NCBI GenBank assembly: GCA_964036275.1
Contig: OZ038434.1
Location: 24,349,413-24,413,412, forward strand
Reading direction: 5' to 3'
DNA length: 64,000 nucleotides
Origin: Litoditis marina
Taxonomy: Eukaryota; Nematoda; Chromadorea; Rhabditida; Rhabditidae
The notes under the pieces are model-generated. The model ran no database searches. It saw only the letters and a list, made by a program, of their open reading frames with translations, and had not been told where the DNA came from. The stretch's first letter is position 1. Each line of letters opens with the position of its first letter. The position numbers and the translations under genes were made by a program. Positions 37,985 to 52,900 of the stretch are shown here, piece by piece.

Positions 37985-40900
37985 TCTCTGGGGAGATCGT
38001 CGTCGGCTACAGATCGTAATGTGGAGTATCGTCAGGTGGAAAAGGAGGCCCACGTCTCCGGAGGTCGAATTGAACCGGTCGACGCCGCCGAGCAACACTC
38101 TTCCTTCCTCGGATACACGTGAGTTTAGACACGTGCGCACGTGAAGATAAGCAGATTGTCACGTGAAGAGAGATAAATGTAGAGGAATGAACATGATTTT
38201 TCACATGAAAGTGTACACATTCACGCGTAGAGATACTGAGACAGATATGTGACGGGGAGCAGCACTCTCCCCTCCTTGGTTACACGTGAATATGAACACG
38301 TGAAGAGCACGTGCACGTTTTTCACTCATTTGAGTAAAAATAGCACATCTATAAGAGATGTGATACGGGTAGCAACACTCTTTCTTCCTAGGATACACGT
38401 GAAGATTGACACGTTTTCACGTGAAATACGTGTACATACTTTTACACATAAATGTGGGTTTAGTTATTTGAATACGAAAACCAAAAACGTAACGTGATTT
38501 TGCTCAAAACCATATAGAAGCACGTACTTAATTGTAAAAACGGCCTCCTTTTCGTCTACTAGTCACATCTTACTGTATTTGATTATTTCCGAGAAATTTG
38601 TTCATTTCCATTTAGTGTTCTGTTTCAGTGACCGCGGGGTGTCGATCGTGCGTCCCGATGTCCCGGTTCGCGTGGTCGTTTTCGGATTCTGGCTGGACGA
38701 ACTCAGTGCCGTTAGTTTTTGATCTATTCATCGAATATCGATTACTTTTATCCGCTTTCATATTTCTCGTTTACTTGGGTGGTCCATCAACTGTCAGACG
38801 TATGTGCTCAAGCTAAATATATACGAAACTTACACAGTAGCAATGGGAAACGAGAAAATTCGGAAGTAATCTTGTGGCAACCACGTTATGGCCTATTTTT
38901 TGTAATTAATCATTAGTGTAAAGTAGCCCTGTTTTACGCTGTGCAGTTTATCCCGATATATCAAAAAAATAATCATACAGTGTACAGTCTAAACCGGGAA
39001 ACACAATATTCAGTGAATTCAAATTTCTTTCCGAAAAATATGCTCGTTTATGATATTTATCCTTTTGCAGGTCTCGTTTGTGTCATCCTCCCACGGTTCG
39101 GCCAACTGCTCGGCGGCCTCCTCTCAGTTGACATTCTCACAGACGGAATTCGTCATTCAGACAGACAAACGAATGGTCGTCACCGTAGCCTTTCCCAGGT
39201 ACGGTACTTCTGGTTTCTGATGTGTATTCGGTGTTGGGGTCATCTGGACAATCCATGAATCAATGATTTGCCATGAATAACAAATAGGCCAAGTCTCTCG
39301 ATTATGGTCAATACAAAACCGTTTTTTAACGTTTATTTTGGATATCTGGACAACTTTGCGGTATCCGGTATGATAAATGATAGTACTGTTGAAAAGTTTT
39401 CGATTTCTCTCTGAGGCACCCATTTCATACAAGGAGTATTGAACAGAGACAAACCATGATGATTTGTTCCTTTTCAGTACCCCACACGGCGATATCTACC
39501 ATCTGTGTATCAGACGGAAGTCTTCACTTAGCTCTGGATTCAGTCAGGTTAGTTATTTCAGCGAAAACTTGATCTTTAATTGAAAAGAACACCAAACAGC
39601 AACTAGCTACCAAGTTTCTATGAAATGAACTGATCGGCTCACATTTCTGATACGATACATGATACCCTGTGGACATTGGTTATATACTGTGTTTCACCAA
39701 TCGATGTCTTTCTACAGTAATCCGTCAAATATTCGAGAGGCGTTTTCTAATGAATAATTCATTTTCATGGTTCGGAACTTTAACAGTTCGTAGTAGTCAA
39801 CATGCAGAAGACACTACAAAAAATTGGAGAAAATCAAAACACGCCAATATACCAAACTTTTTACCTGGAAGTTTGAGCAGATTACTGTAGAGGGTTATAA
39901 GTGGGTGGAACAAACTATACATGTTCGAGTGAAAGTTTCATAGTTTATAAGTTGTCCATGATTCACGACCTATAACGTATTTCAGGTATCGGATCTGCGT
40001 ACGTGGGTATCAACGGACGTCCCTCCCAGAATCTACTATTTCCCCTTCTATGTACAGGTTAGTTGTTTTGCGATCAGCTCAGTTTATAATAATATGTCGG
40101 TTCATGAAAGTATTCATTTTGAGGCTACACGTCGGCAAGCTGCGACATTTGCTCATCTTCTGTCTTACGAAAAATATACATATTAGGTTATTTCATTTAA
40201 ACAAAATATAATTGTGTCCCTAGGACGTTTGGATGGTGGTATGATTAAGTTAATCATACCACCATCCGAGAAATAGACGGTTTTCGCAGAAGTACAGTAC
40301 GCTCGTCGCCCCTGGCTCGTTGACAACATGGGTGAAATATTCCCCTCTACTCCGAAGTGTGTTTCGGTGACAGAACCTCTCGTCCCCACATCTCTGGGGT
40401 ATCTTTCTCTCGTCTCTCTTTAATGGTTGTTTTGTGGTTTGTTTTGTAATATGTTGTTGTTTGCAGGTGGTGGTAATCTCGTGTCTTCTAGTGCTTTCTG
40501 GTCTGTTCTCCGGACTGAACCTGGGACTCATGGCCCTCACTCCACAGGAGCTGATGCTCATCCAGAAATCGGGTGCGTACACAAATATGTGACTATTCAT
40601 CAAAAAGTTTCTCGTTAAAATTCATATGATTTCTCTTTTTAATATCAAAAAGTGCGAATTTCTCGCAATTTTGAAGAGAATCCATTCACGTGTGTGAAAA
40701 GTTGCAAAGAAATGAGCATGGGTCAGCGCCTTTTCAAGGAGTATTTTATCTACATTGTAGCTACTTTGGTTTTTTCCCAACATTTACGAGAATAATTAAT
40801 GAGTATTTTTCTTTTCTTTTCCAGGTTCGAAAACGGAACGTCACTACGCCGAACAGATTCTGCCGGTGCGTGAACGGGGAAATCTTCTACTCTGCTCTCT

Positions 40901-43900
40901 TCTCATAGGTTCGTCACTTTTTGTTGTTAACTACTAAATTGAGTTTGAGTTCTGGGGTATATTTTGTTTGTTATTCCATTAAAGTAGGTTAAAAAGAAGG
41001 AAAACTGATGTCTTTTAGGTGTGTGAATAGTTTTTCTGACCTATGCTCTAATTTAAATTCATAAATATTTCATAAAAAGTTGATCAAAAAGGAGGAAAGT
41101 GTGCTGTGGATGTTTGAATCTTGTTTTTTTTTGTTTGTGGCCAGTGACGAGATTTTAATTTGACTCAAGATATTACTTTTGGCGTGTCGTTTAATGTATT
41201 TTTTGTTGTCATCAGCTTAGATTAGGTTGCTTGGGAGAAAACAGCATTAGAGTAAGTATTATTGGATAAATCAAGTTTAGTAAACAAAAGTTATTGAGAA
41301 TTATTAAATTTCTATAAGTTTTTAATATGATTAAATACAATATGCAAAATTGGGATATGGATAGTATGTACTTTCTTAAAGTTAAAAAACATATTAGGTC
41401 ATGTTATTGATTAAGTAATCTAAACACCGTTTCGGCCTCTATGCTCTATACGGTGTGTGAGGTCAGGGGCCGAGGCCTCATCAGTAGATAAGTCCCCTGA
41501 CCATGTAACATGTATTTTAGTTAAACTAATATTACAAAATTAAAATATAAATATGTTACTTTGAGTTAAGTTAACTTAAACAGAACTATACATATGAAAA
41601 CTAGTATACCTGATCCGTATTGCTCTGACGTACAGAATAAATTGTAGAACCCTGATGTAGTGAGAGGGTAACATGGTTATTGCATGTTTTGGTGTCCTTA
41701 TATAGCAAGAATTTGATCTAACGCACAGGTCAGATGATCTATATATATACCGTAGTAGCCGACTAAATCATTCCGACTAAATCATGTTGTATTTGACTAA
41801 ATTAGGGTTTTCAACGTTCAAAAATGGTGAAAATGATAATTCTGAAAGGCTTGCGGCTTGAAAAGATGCATAGTAAAGTAATGATAGAAAAGTGTTCTTC
41901 CGTTCCGAAAAAAAGAAAATACAAATTTTTCATATTGATAATTTTCCTTGTCTTTCCAGGAAATGTTTGTGTCAACTCTGGAATATCGATTTTGTTCGAT
42001 GATTTGACCTCCGGCTACGTGGCTCTCCTAGTCTCTTCTGCGGGTATTGTCGTATGCGGAGAAATCTTCCCCCAAAGTCTTTGTGTCAAGTCAGTTTATA
42101 ATACGTCCATACTGTTTTCTTGTCTGTTTGGCTACGATTCAATATTGAATTTGGATCTATGCTGTTATCTGTAGACTTTGAAATGTGGCAAAGTAATGCC
42201 GTAGGCTCTAAAAACGTACAACGTATAAAAGCGAGTTCACCTGGTGTTATCGCAATACGTATTATTATTCTTATCAAAGTATTGTTCAAAAGCGTGACAT
42301 TTTGCTGAGAAAAAAACGGACTGAGATTTTTGCAAGATAATCCCACTCGAAGTCATCAATGCGCGATCATCAGTAGTTTTTAATAATAATTCATTATCCA
42401 TGTAGAATTACATCAACAACAATTAAATCAAGATTACGTACGCGATGAATGGATTTTAACAAAAATACATGAAAAACCTATTTATTTTTGAGGGAATAAT
42501 TTCAGAACTTTTTCAGGAAGGGACTGGCTGTAGGTGCAAAGACCATCATGATCACCCGCTTCTTTATGATTCTCACTTTCCCCATAGCATATCCTATTTC
42601 GAAGGTAAGTTGTAATATTAAATATAATATAATTTGTTCGCAATTCAACACATTATCTTTCACATTGTTAGATTGTTGGGAAAACCTTTTATTGAGTTTG
42701 GTGCCAAATTATCACTTTTAACCGCATGACGAGAGAGGAAGAACGTAATTTTGGGCTTGAAGTTTGGTTAAAGCTTGAGACTTGAAGTGAACTCATGGAT
42801 TTTCACGTTCTATATTCAAAAATGGATTGTTTTCCGTAGAATAGTCACAGCTTATGATTGCAGTATGTAACACCTGGTAGATGTAGATGTTGATGGGTGT
42901 TTTAACTATTGAACAGGTTAGATAGACATTTGAATGGCAATTATGTGAGTTATTAGTGTATATTATAATAGTTTTATTTTCAGCTTCTCGATGTAATTCT
43001 GGGTGAAGAAGTGACGTCATACGATAGAAAACGACTGATGGAGTTGATGAAAATGTCCAGTTGTGAGGGATTACAGGTACATTTACAGGAAACCTGTCGC
43101 CTATGAGGCGCTAGTACTTTTAAGCGCTTTTTGGGATAACTGCTGGACGGTTTTCTGGAAACTAGCAAAAACATTAACATGTTTAATACGTGTTCGAAGC
43201 GCGTTTAAAGGAGGCAGAAACGAAAGTTAATATGGAAGATCTGCTCAAGAGCAACTGATTGATACCTTTTTTCATTCAAACAAGCAAACCGTATTTGCAT
43301 ACGGTTCACATGTTTAAGTCAGTTTTGGCGCGCGCAACCTTATGTTTAGGTACTTCGGGGTACCTAAACTAGCTTTCCATTCTGCCCCCCTTTAACCGTG
43401 ACCTTTTCACTTGTGCGTTGCACCGTAAATTGATCATGGAAATATGTTGAATTGCTAAATATTAGTTAATCAGTCCATTTTCAGGAAGAGTTGAAGATCG
43501 CAGTCGGTGCAATGGAGATTAGTGACAAAATCGTTGCCGATGTGATGACCAGAGTGGACGTATGTTTTGCAATACGAGAATACGAGTCACGTTTTTTCCC
43601 ATTTATTAGCTGTATACAGTAGGCGACGTCCGCATAAATTTACTGAGAATCAGATTTTTTACGTGTGTATTATTAACTGAAATACACGGTGTAATGTCAG
43701 GTTTTTACCAATTACCAGTGAAGCGCGCTTATTCTAGAAAATAGGGTATTGGAAAACATTGGTTCTTTGTAGAAAACTCGCTACATTTTCTATTGTGTAT
43801 TGAGTATATTGTATCTGATTGATGAGTTGCAGGATGTGTTCATGCTCCCTGTGACCACTGTGCTCAATACGAAGACGGTTGCTGAGATTCTGCGGATGGG

Positions 43901-46900
43901 ATACACTAGGATTCCAGTCTACTCGGGTTAGTTCTCGTTTATGTCTGTGTTTTGGACCTTTAAAAATGAGACCTTGAGATGGTTGAAAATGAAGATTTTA
44001 AGGTGAGTAACGTTAAAATTGGTTTTACGTTTAGTTAGTTGGGGGTCAGCTAAGTACTGGATACTAGAGTTGAGAATAGCGGATTTTACATTCCGAATTC
44101 TCTCTCTGTTTGTTTCTCTCTCTCTTTTTCTCTATGTATCTCCCCTCTCGCTTTATCTAACGAAATGTGGCCTAGTCTAATGAATGTATGGAGTTACGAG
44201 CTAGATATTGTGCTTGTTTATGGATGAAAAGTAATAATCTCTTGTCTTTCTTTATGTTCATTACATATTCACAATGAATAATAAGTGTGTTTTCTTCCCA
44301 CCCTCTCGTTCTGTTGTTATTCGCAGTAGGAAGAGTTCTATAGAAAATAACCCATTTTCAAGGAAGTTTTCATGATATTTCATCGAAAATTAGCAAACTT
44401 CCCCGATAATGGCAAAATCGTGCCCCGTCTTGTAAATTTTCATGGCAATTAGGGTCGTTTTTCCCTCATTGTCAAATTGTTATTCGCGACAACGTAGTAC
44501 GATAAGTATTAGTGGGATGAGGAAACGCTCCGTGTGGAATTGAATGCGGCCACTCGTGAGACTTGAGCAGCCCTTGAGATATCTCAGCCTAGATTGCCGC
44601 CAAATTTGAGATTGCCGCGAAAAACATGATGTTTTCTGGTTTTTCGAGATTAAAAGTTTATAAATAACTAGGTAATGAGTGGTATTTCGAACAGCATACT
44701 GTGTACAGTTCAATGAGTGAGATTTATGTTTGTGATAAGCGGGATGGTGATAGTTGCAGGGGTGACCACTAAGTTAACCGGCATTGCAGCCGGTACGACC
44801 TCTCTAAAACATATAAATTTGCCGAAAATGGGTGAAAGTTGGACAAAAATCCACCGAAAAGGGCAAAAATCGTCTCGATTTCAACTCTTCGTGGAACCTT
44901 TACGACCCCCCTCCCTCAGAAAAGTTGCACGGGGTGCAACCTGTGGTCACCTCTGGATAGTTGTGATCAAAATTTGAGGCTAGGAAAAAACCTGACGTTT
45001 TCTTGCTTTTTTTGGAGAAGAAAAGTGAATGTTTGGGGGTTATTTCGAATAGTGCACTGTATACAGATTGAAGATTGTGGGAGTAGTTTTGACCGAAATG
45101 GTTTCCCTGGTGTTTTCGTAGTAAGGAAATGTGAAATGAATTAGGAATATTTCATAGTTTTTAGTGTTTTGTATTAATTTTTTGTTACGATTCCGCTTTC
45201 AGGCGACCGTAATAGCGTGGTTTCGCTGCTGTTTGTGAAGGATCTCGCTCTATTGGACCCCGATGACAATTTCACGATTCAAACGGTCAGTTTTTATGCT
45301 TTATCAGTTATATTCCAAATTTGTGGTCAATTGGGCACTTTTGAGTAGGAAAACTGACAAATACCCATCAACTTGTTTTCCTGTTTCGAGGAGAACTTCA
45401 CAACATTACGATTTCTTCTGATTTGAGACATTTTGAATGATTTTATCTGCTAGGGGAATTATTTCATATTAGTGGGTAATTTGATTAAATAGCCAGTTGA
45501 GTAAGATAATCACGGGGTTCTGATATTGGCCACTTGGGTAACACTTGAATTCTTTTCTCGGAATAGTATCGGTCTCGAAAAGTACTCACGCTCTCACGCA
45601 CGACTAGAAATATGGTACATCTATTGAATATTCGTATCGTGAAATAATATGAGATGTTCAAATGTTACTTCTGTATTTCCCACTTCCCTGTTATATATGT
45701 GTACATAATACGATATGGGGTTCGATCGTTCGAAAGCTGGCCTAAACGGTGTCTGCTGCGTTATTTCGCTGTATTTATAGCCATTATATAGCGTGGACTG
45801 AGTTGATATCAAACTACAACAAACTTCGGTCAATCCCTATTCGTTCAATTTCTATTCTGCAGGTCTGTGGCTACCACCAGCACCCGCTTCGTTTTATCAT
45901 GGAAGACACTCCTCTGAGGGTCATGCTGGAGGAGTTCAAGAAGGTTTGTCACGCGTGACACGATGTTCAATAGATAAATATTAGTTCTCAAAGCAGGACG
46001 ATTATGTGGACCGATCCCGTGTCAACGGTCCTTTAAACTGCAATTGCAAAAAGTATTGCAGTTTTAAAGACTGAAGCGTTGCGATTGCACCACATAATCG
46101 TCCCTATTTAACTGTGTGGTTCCTAACGCGCCAAGTTAATAACTAACGTAGGGAATCGTTAATTGAGCAAGAGTTTTCGAATGGCGGAGAAAGATAGAGT
46201 GTTTGAGTTGTTCAGCCCAGGGCCCAGCAAATTGCGTAGTTTCACCATACATCATTGATTTTGCTTATGACCATACATCAGCCGTCTACATGGTTGAACC
46301 AGCTCAGACAGCCGATTAGTAGAATTGTGACTTAGCTATCAACCATTTGCCTAAGATCCTACGCCAGGATGATGTTTGTTAGCACTAAACCCTAAATAGA
46401 GGGATCTGACTAAACCGTGATAGTTCTTAAACTACATAAGAGTGTCGTAGACTTTGTTGAGATGGTATATTATGAATGTCCTGAGCGAAAAGTTCAGGAG
46501 ATTTTCTCGAGTCTCAAAGGAATCAAATTATCAACAAAGGTTATAATCATCGTTGCCTACGTATTTGGAAAATTGACCCCTTTCCACTGAAGTTGATTGC
46601 TAGTTTGAGTTTTCAATCGCTTTAACGTTCTTTGATCTATGGAGATGTAGTGAATTGAGCATACCCCGGAGAAAAAATGTCCAAAATGCGGTTTCTGATC
46701 TGAGAAATATTGGAAATGGTTTTGTCTCATCGGGAAACTGGTTTAGTTGCGATGTTTTATAGGGTATTTGAATTCGAACATCTTAGCTTGTTCTATTGAG
46801 GGTAGTCGTGCGCTTTATCAAATCAGCACAATTTCAGGTTAAAAAAACTCCAATAGCCTAAACAACAATCAAAGTTGTTAATGGTTTCAAAAGAAAAATT

Positions 46901-49900
46901 CAAAATAAAAGTGTGTTTTTCAATCAATAACCTTCTTTTTACAGGGCGACTACCATTTGGCAATGGTCCAACGAATAGTGGAACGAGAGGACTCTGACCC
47001 CCTATATGAACTGGTCGGAGTGGTCACTCTGGAAGACATTGTGGAGGAGATCCTACAGGTTAGCTACGGCTCCGGGGGTCGAGGGTTCGAGTCCCCGTTG
47101 GGACAGTGGTTTTGAATTTTGTTGGGTAGGCTGTTGTTTTTGGTGTAGCAGATTTGTTTTTGAGGGGGCGGATCTAATTTATATTCAAGTGGTTATCAAT
47201 CCGATTACCAAGTCTGAAATCGAAGTTATCAAGCATAAACTCAGGTGAAAAGTTGTATATGAACCGCGCAGTGGATTTTCTGCTGTGTATCTGGAAATAT
47301 CTTTTTTAAATTATCGATTTTTGTATTCAGGCCGAAATTGTGGACGAGACAGATGCTATCATGGACAACGTGAACAGAACTCGCAGGAGAGGCGCACAGG
47401 TATGTATTATGTAATTAAAATAATACATTGATAATCCGCAATAGTGTTTATGTTGTTTCATGAAACATAGCTGAATGGATTGACTTGGTGTATCGGAATT
47501 TGATTGAACTGGGTGGAAGTCGCGAACTCCATTTGAAGAAATGTTTTAATTGCTGACGAAATCGGTTAAAGAGTGAAGCTGTGGAAAATTCAGCCCAAAT
47601 TGATGCTTGTAAAAAGAACTGTATAAAATAACGCCAGTTAACAGTAGATATCAGAATAAGTTGTGGGTAGCTAGATCAGGAGTGGTAGTACTTAGTTTTC
47701 TTACCACAATATCGATAGTTTGATTATCTATGAACTATGACCCTTCTAGTTGTTTTCACGAACGAGTTCATCATTTCATTTTTTTCTGCAAAACTCATCG
47801 GCGGCTCTGTTTTACATTTCTCCATTACTTAGCTAATCTCTTTTCATTACTTGAAAGACGTAGTTGAGCCCATTTGTTCGAAATGACTTTCGAGTCTGGG
47901 TGAAGCTGGATTAAACAAACGGGGTGGAGCTAAAGATGATTGTTGACAGACGAGTGTCAGAGAATACAGTAACCCAAAGTCAGAATCGTTCCGTGGTTAC
48001 TGTAGAATATTTTGATAGTTTCTTCTAGATTTTATCTCGGAGGTGAAAGCTATTTGTAGTTTTTCCCAGTTTTTCAGTTTGGATTCTCTGCCCTTTTTAT
48101 AGGGAATTGGGCAATCGAATTGGACTGCACTATTTTATATTGAAAGGGATTGTAGGTGTTTTGGAAAGTGAAGTTGGACTTGGATTTACAGAATCCCGCT
48201 CGGATGTACTCTGCAGTCTCATTCTACATTGCAATGTTGCATTCTATCTTTTTTGTTGTCTTTCTGGCTAAATGCCAGCAGATGGTCGTAAATATAGTTG
48301 ATATATTGAATGGCTGGCTCGTCGCACCTCTCTCTGATCATGGTTTGCACGTGTTTTCTTGATTTCGTTACGTTTTTTGATGGAGATTTGGGGTAATTCT
48401 AAGGGATATAAAACCTGATTTTGATGGTTTCACGGTTATTAGGTTTGTAGTTGGTACTGACGAGGGAAGACGCTGACTCCATCTATGAAGCCTGTGACAA
48501 GAATTCACACGCCAGAGGGTCTTCTCTGTTGCTTACTATATTTCAACTCGGAGTTTATAATAAAAATACCTTATATGTTGGACACTCAATGAGGAAACTG
48601 CATTGAGAATCGATCGAGTTCTTAATTAACTGTAGAGCTCAGTCAATAATAGTGGTAATATTAATTTTTCGATTAAATGCTATTTTGATCTGCCAACTGC
48701 CTGAGTTTGAGTCACCGCATTCGAATGTCGCGCCTTTGAATATTTCATCCTTGGCCCCGCCCCCTTTTCGAATGAGAGATTGCACTGATTCCGCGACGAG
48801 ATCACCTTGCGAGACTCCGCCCCCTTTTGATATCTCATTCTCTCGGACCTGCTCCCGCTCACGTCTCGTGCTCCTTCATCTACAGTCGTACTCTTCTATC
48901 TACAGAAAAGAGAACGTGTCTGTTTTGCCTATTCATCTGGTCACCACTGGTTCCCTAAATCCAGGTTTTGAAGGCGAACCCCTGTCTTTGATCAGATTTG
49001 AGGCTCACTTTCTGCTTATTTGGATCACCCGAAATTCTAGCAAACTCCTGAATCTCGCCTTCTTCTGTAGTTAATATTTTCGTCAGAAATTGTTGTAATC
49101 TACCGGAATTCCTTATCTTCAATCGTCTTTATTCTGAGTTGAGGCTCATTTTTTGCTAAATATAGTTTTGATCTACCGAAATTTGATCCAAAGATGCTCC
49201 AACAACCGTCCCTCGTACCCTCGAACAGCTCGCAGCGATCGGTGCGCGAAGTTTCGTTCGCGGCGCTCCGCGATGACGCGGGGCCGCAGCCCATCGTTTC
49301 TCCGACCGCGCCGCGTCCCGTCCGCGTGCGTACCGCGTGGAGTCGGTATTTCATGGTTCTTCTGGTGCTGATCGCCTTGACTTCAATGTCGATGTACGTG
49401 GTTATTCTGTGGAAAAGCGCACTGGATGAGGGAGAGGAAGAAGAGTGAAGCTGTGACGGTAGGTTTGAGGGTTTCCATATAAAAAAGACGGAATCGAGGC
49501 CTTTTTCTGGTCATTTGAACAATGTTACATGTATCTGGCTAGAAGATTTTGTCCGGAAAAGACAAGCATCTAGTTGTAGTTGGTTACTTGTTTAAATTTG
49601 ACGACAAAAGACCCTGATTGCGGGTAGGTATACTTTTCGGCCATTTGAATTTTTCGGGTGGAGGTTTCTAGACGTCTGGTTTAAATAAAAATCGTTCAGA
49701 TCTCGTTTGATTCTTTCAATTGGAGGGGGGGGGGGAGAGTTCACGTTCAAGGGACATTTCACTGAGTGAGCTATGCTGTTTTACATTGTATCATCATCAG
49801 TGATTTGAAGTGAACTAATTCACTTACTTGGGAAATGGGCTATTTGGCTAGTTATTGGCAGTTTTTATAAGTTGTCTCCAGTCAGTTTTTGATGCTTTTT

Positions 49901-52900
49901 CGTTCAATTTGACACGCGAATCGAACAGCTGTTGGAAGTGTGTTTACACTTGTTGGCGAATCTCCTAATTGATGTTCTCATTAGGAAAAGATGGTGAGAA
50001 GAGATATGTGGACAAATGTATAGAATAGAATAGTTTATTGAAATCGTAAGTGAGTTCAAAAGTGTGAATACAAAATGAATGCAAAATGATTCGAAAGTCC
50101 CGTGCGAAATGGTTGTTGCGAAAGAATGCAAAACACTTGAATCCCTCCCACATTGATACTGTAACGTTGGTATTGAGCACATTGCCGACCAAAATAACTG
50201 GAATACATATGAATACGTAAGTTACAACATACCTGATACACTAATCAAAAGGTAATGGAATTTGAAGTAGCTCAGAAATGTTAACATTTTTTAGGTGTTT
50301 ACCAAAAAGTTTTGCTGAAGGCAAACTAGTAAGACGAGTAGGAAGTTTTGGGTACCATTTGTTTTCCACTCAATTAACTTATGATGCTTCAGTAAAGTTG
50401 TTCGATTAGGCAGAACAATTGAAAAACGGGCCACGTTTTGGCAGATTTCGGGAGAAGTGATGCCTTTTAGATGCAGGAAAAAACGAACTACTTTAGGGTA
50501 GATTAGTCGTAATCCAATCTATTGACTTTCAACTGAACATGGTTGGGCCATTCACAAAACATACGTTTGTAAACCTCGATTACGTTTGGAATCAATCACC
50601 TGATGGTTAATTTCCTTTTCGGTTAATACAACATCACATAGTTGTATGGAATTAAAAGCGCAATGAGGATTAATGGTGTTTTCGGGGCAAATGGATGGCA
50701 ATTCATGTCAGTCATTAAGTCTAACCATTAAAGTACAATTATTTTTGGAAGAGGGACCAATTTTCTAAATAAAATACGTCAAACTTGATGATTTTGTTTC
50801 AAAAAAAAACCGGTTTTCACATAATTCGCGTTTTCTCGTATTGCGCTGATGTCAAAGTTATTTTCGATCAGCTGGGTACATTTCACTCTAATTAGCTGTG
50901 TTGCACACTCAAATTATGGTGTACACACGCCTACGGACATTTCAAGTAGAGAGGGGGTTGTTGTTTGGGTTTTGAGTTGACGTTCAACGTTCATATAACA
51001 TACGTTGAAGATTTTTGAGTGAAAAGTTGATATGTTTTGTATGAGTTGTATTGATTTTTTTAAATTTGGCTCTCACATTCATTATTTCGTAGTCCGAATA
51101 GATTGAACGGAGAACACTAGAAAGTTATCCGTAATGAGATATGTAGTTTAGGAAATGTTTTCTCATGTGTTTTCTTCATTTACCCACCAGTTGGTTTTTT
51201 TGGCGTCACCATACTTCAGCCGACTTTCTGCCATCTCGAAGAGCTGATTATTAAACATAAATCAATTTTTACTAAGTAATGACCCATTTGCCGACCTCAA
51301 AAGACCTGACTATCATGATATTTCTCACACTGGATACCTGATATTCAAAGATAACCTTTTTTTCTGAGAAAAGTCAGCTAGTGTATGGGCGTCACACATC
51401 AAATTTCGCAATTCTTACTAAAATCATAGTTGTGCATGGCCTTGCGGAAATGGAACCTTTATTCTACTTTTTTTTGGTCCATTTACCAAGTTTGTCAGGG
51501 TTCTTGTACACCGTAGTCATATCTCCGCTATGTTCAAATTCACAGCTTTTCGACCCCGTTTTCTCTGGGGACCATTTCATTTCGGGAACAAAGATAGCCT
51601 TGTGATTCGAACTGACAAATGACCCGAGGGAAAATAGGTGCTGGCAGGGTGCCAACCAATATTTAGGAAGGGAGAAACTTGGCGGGGGGGGCTTTAATAT
51701 ACATTGTTATCATTCTTTACTGGGATTTTTTTCAGATTGTACAGAAATAGTAATAAAAAATGCACACGGGGTTTACGATCAATACAACAGTATTTAACAT
51801 CAGGGGAAAATTTGCGGTTTTTCGTCAAATTTAAATTCAAAGTTGATACCACTAATTTGGTAGATTTGTTGGCGGCTGTGAGGGCTACACATCATGTAGT
51901 CGTCAATCACTTGATTCGCGTTCCAGTGGGAAACAAGTACGGTAGTTAGTCTTTTGCAATTGCAAAGAGTGTGACCTCTGCCCAGTATTGATGTTTGGAT
52001 TTTTATATTTCTCTATGAGAGATTAGTTCTTCTGCTACATTACACCATAGATGATGTTATGACGTGGTTGTAGAAGGCGCGGGCGTGGATTAGAATTTCG
52101 TACGGGATTCGGAATTAGAAGAGGAGGAGTTGTTAATCGCTAGATGGACTGTTGGACTGAGAAAGGGGTCATTTTTATGGCGATTTTAAAAAAGGCCAAA
52201 AATACATAGGTTGTGCTAGTCGGGCGAAAGTGTATCCGCAAAACTTTTTCCTTGATTGTTTAAAAGTCAGATAGGAATGTTGACAATCTAATCCAAAAAG
52301 AGGTGTATGACTGAAGTACAAAACTATCCACCGATCTTTACATCATCGTACAAATATAATAGACTGGTCTTCTTCTGATATGAACTCATTGCAGGCTCGT
52401 GACGTCACAGGCTTCATGGATTCAGATGAGCCTTCGCGGGTGATCAGTGTCCAGATGCAACTGGTGACACTGCAATGGCTGACCACGAATCATCGGTCAG
52501 TTGGGTGTAGTTTGTAGTCGATACATACAGTTACACTTTACTGCTCAGACCATTGGCTGTCAATTAGAAATTCACGTTTGGTCGAAACTGTATTGCAACA
52601 AATCCAGTTCTCTTTGAAAACTGATATTTTTCAGTTTCAAAGTTGCAATGTATAATTGTAGTTTTTCTATCCATTGTAATTGCTTCTTGGTTGCAGTGCC
52701 TTCCACCAGGACATGATAAGTCAGACGGTTCTCGAGCGATTGATACGACAACATTGTAGAAAGGTACCCACATTTTACTCTACCATCACCAAATACGGTG
52801 TAATAGCGGTTTTCTTAGGGTTTTTGTGAATGTGAAAAGTGAAAGTTACGATTATTAACTCTTGTGTGACTGTGATTCCACGTTGTTTTATGCGAGTGTG

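Noticed and set aside
40183..40618. Minus- and plus-strand ORFs of 63-117 aa
   Set aside because: Shadows of CNNM exon 6 and surrounding intron.
47052..47107. tRNA-like segment with a perfect B box GGTTCGAGTCC
   Set aside because: No A box at the right distance and no cloverleaf; it begins at the donor of CNNM exon 15.
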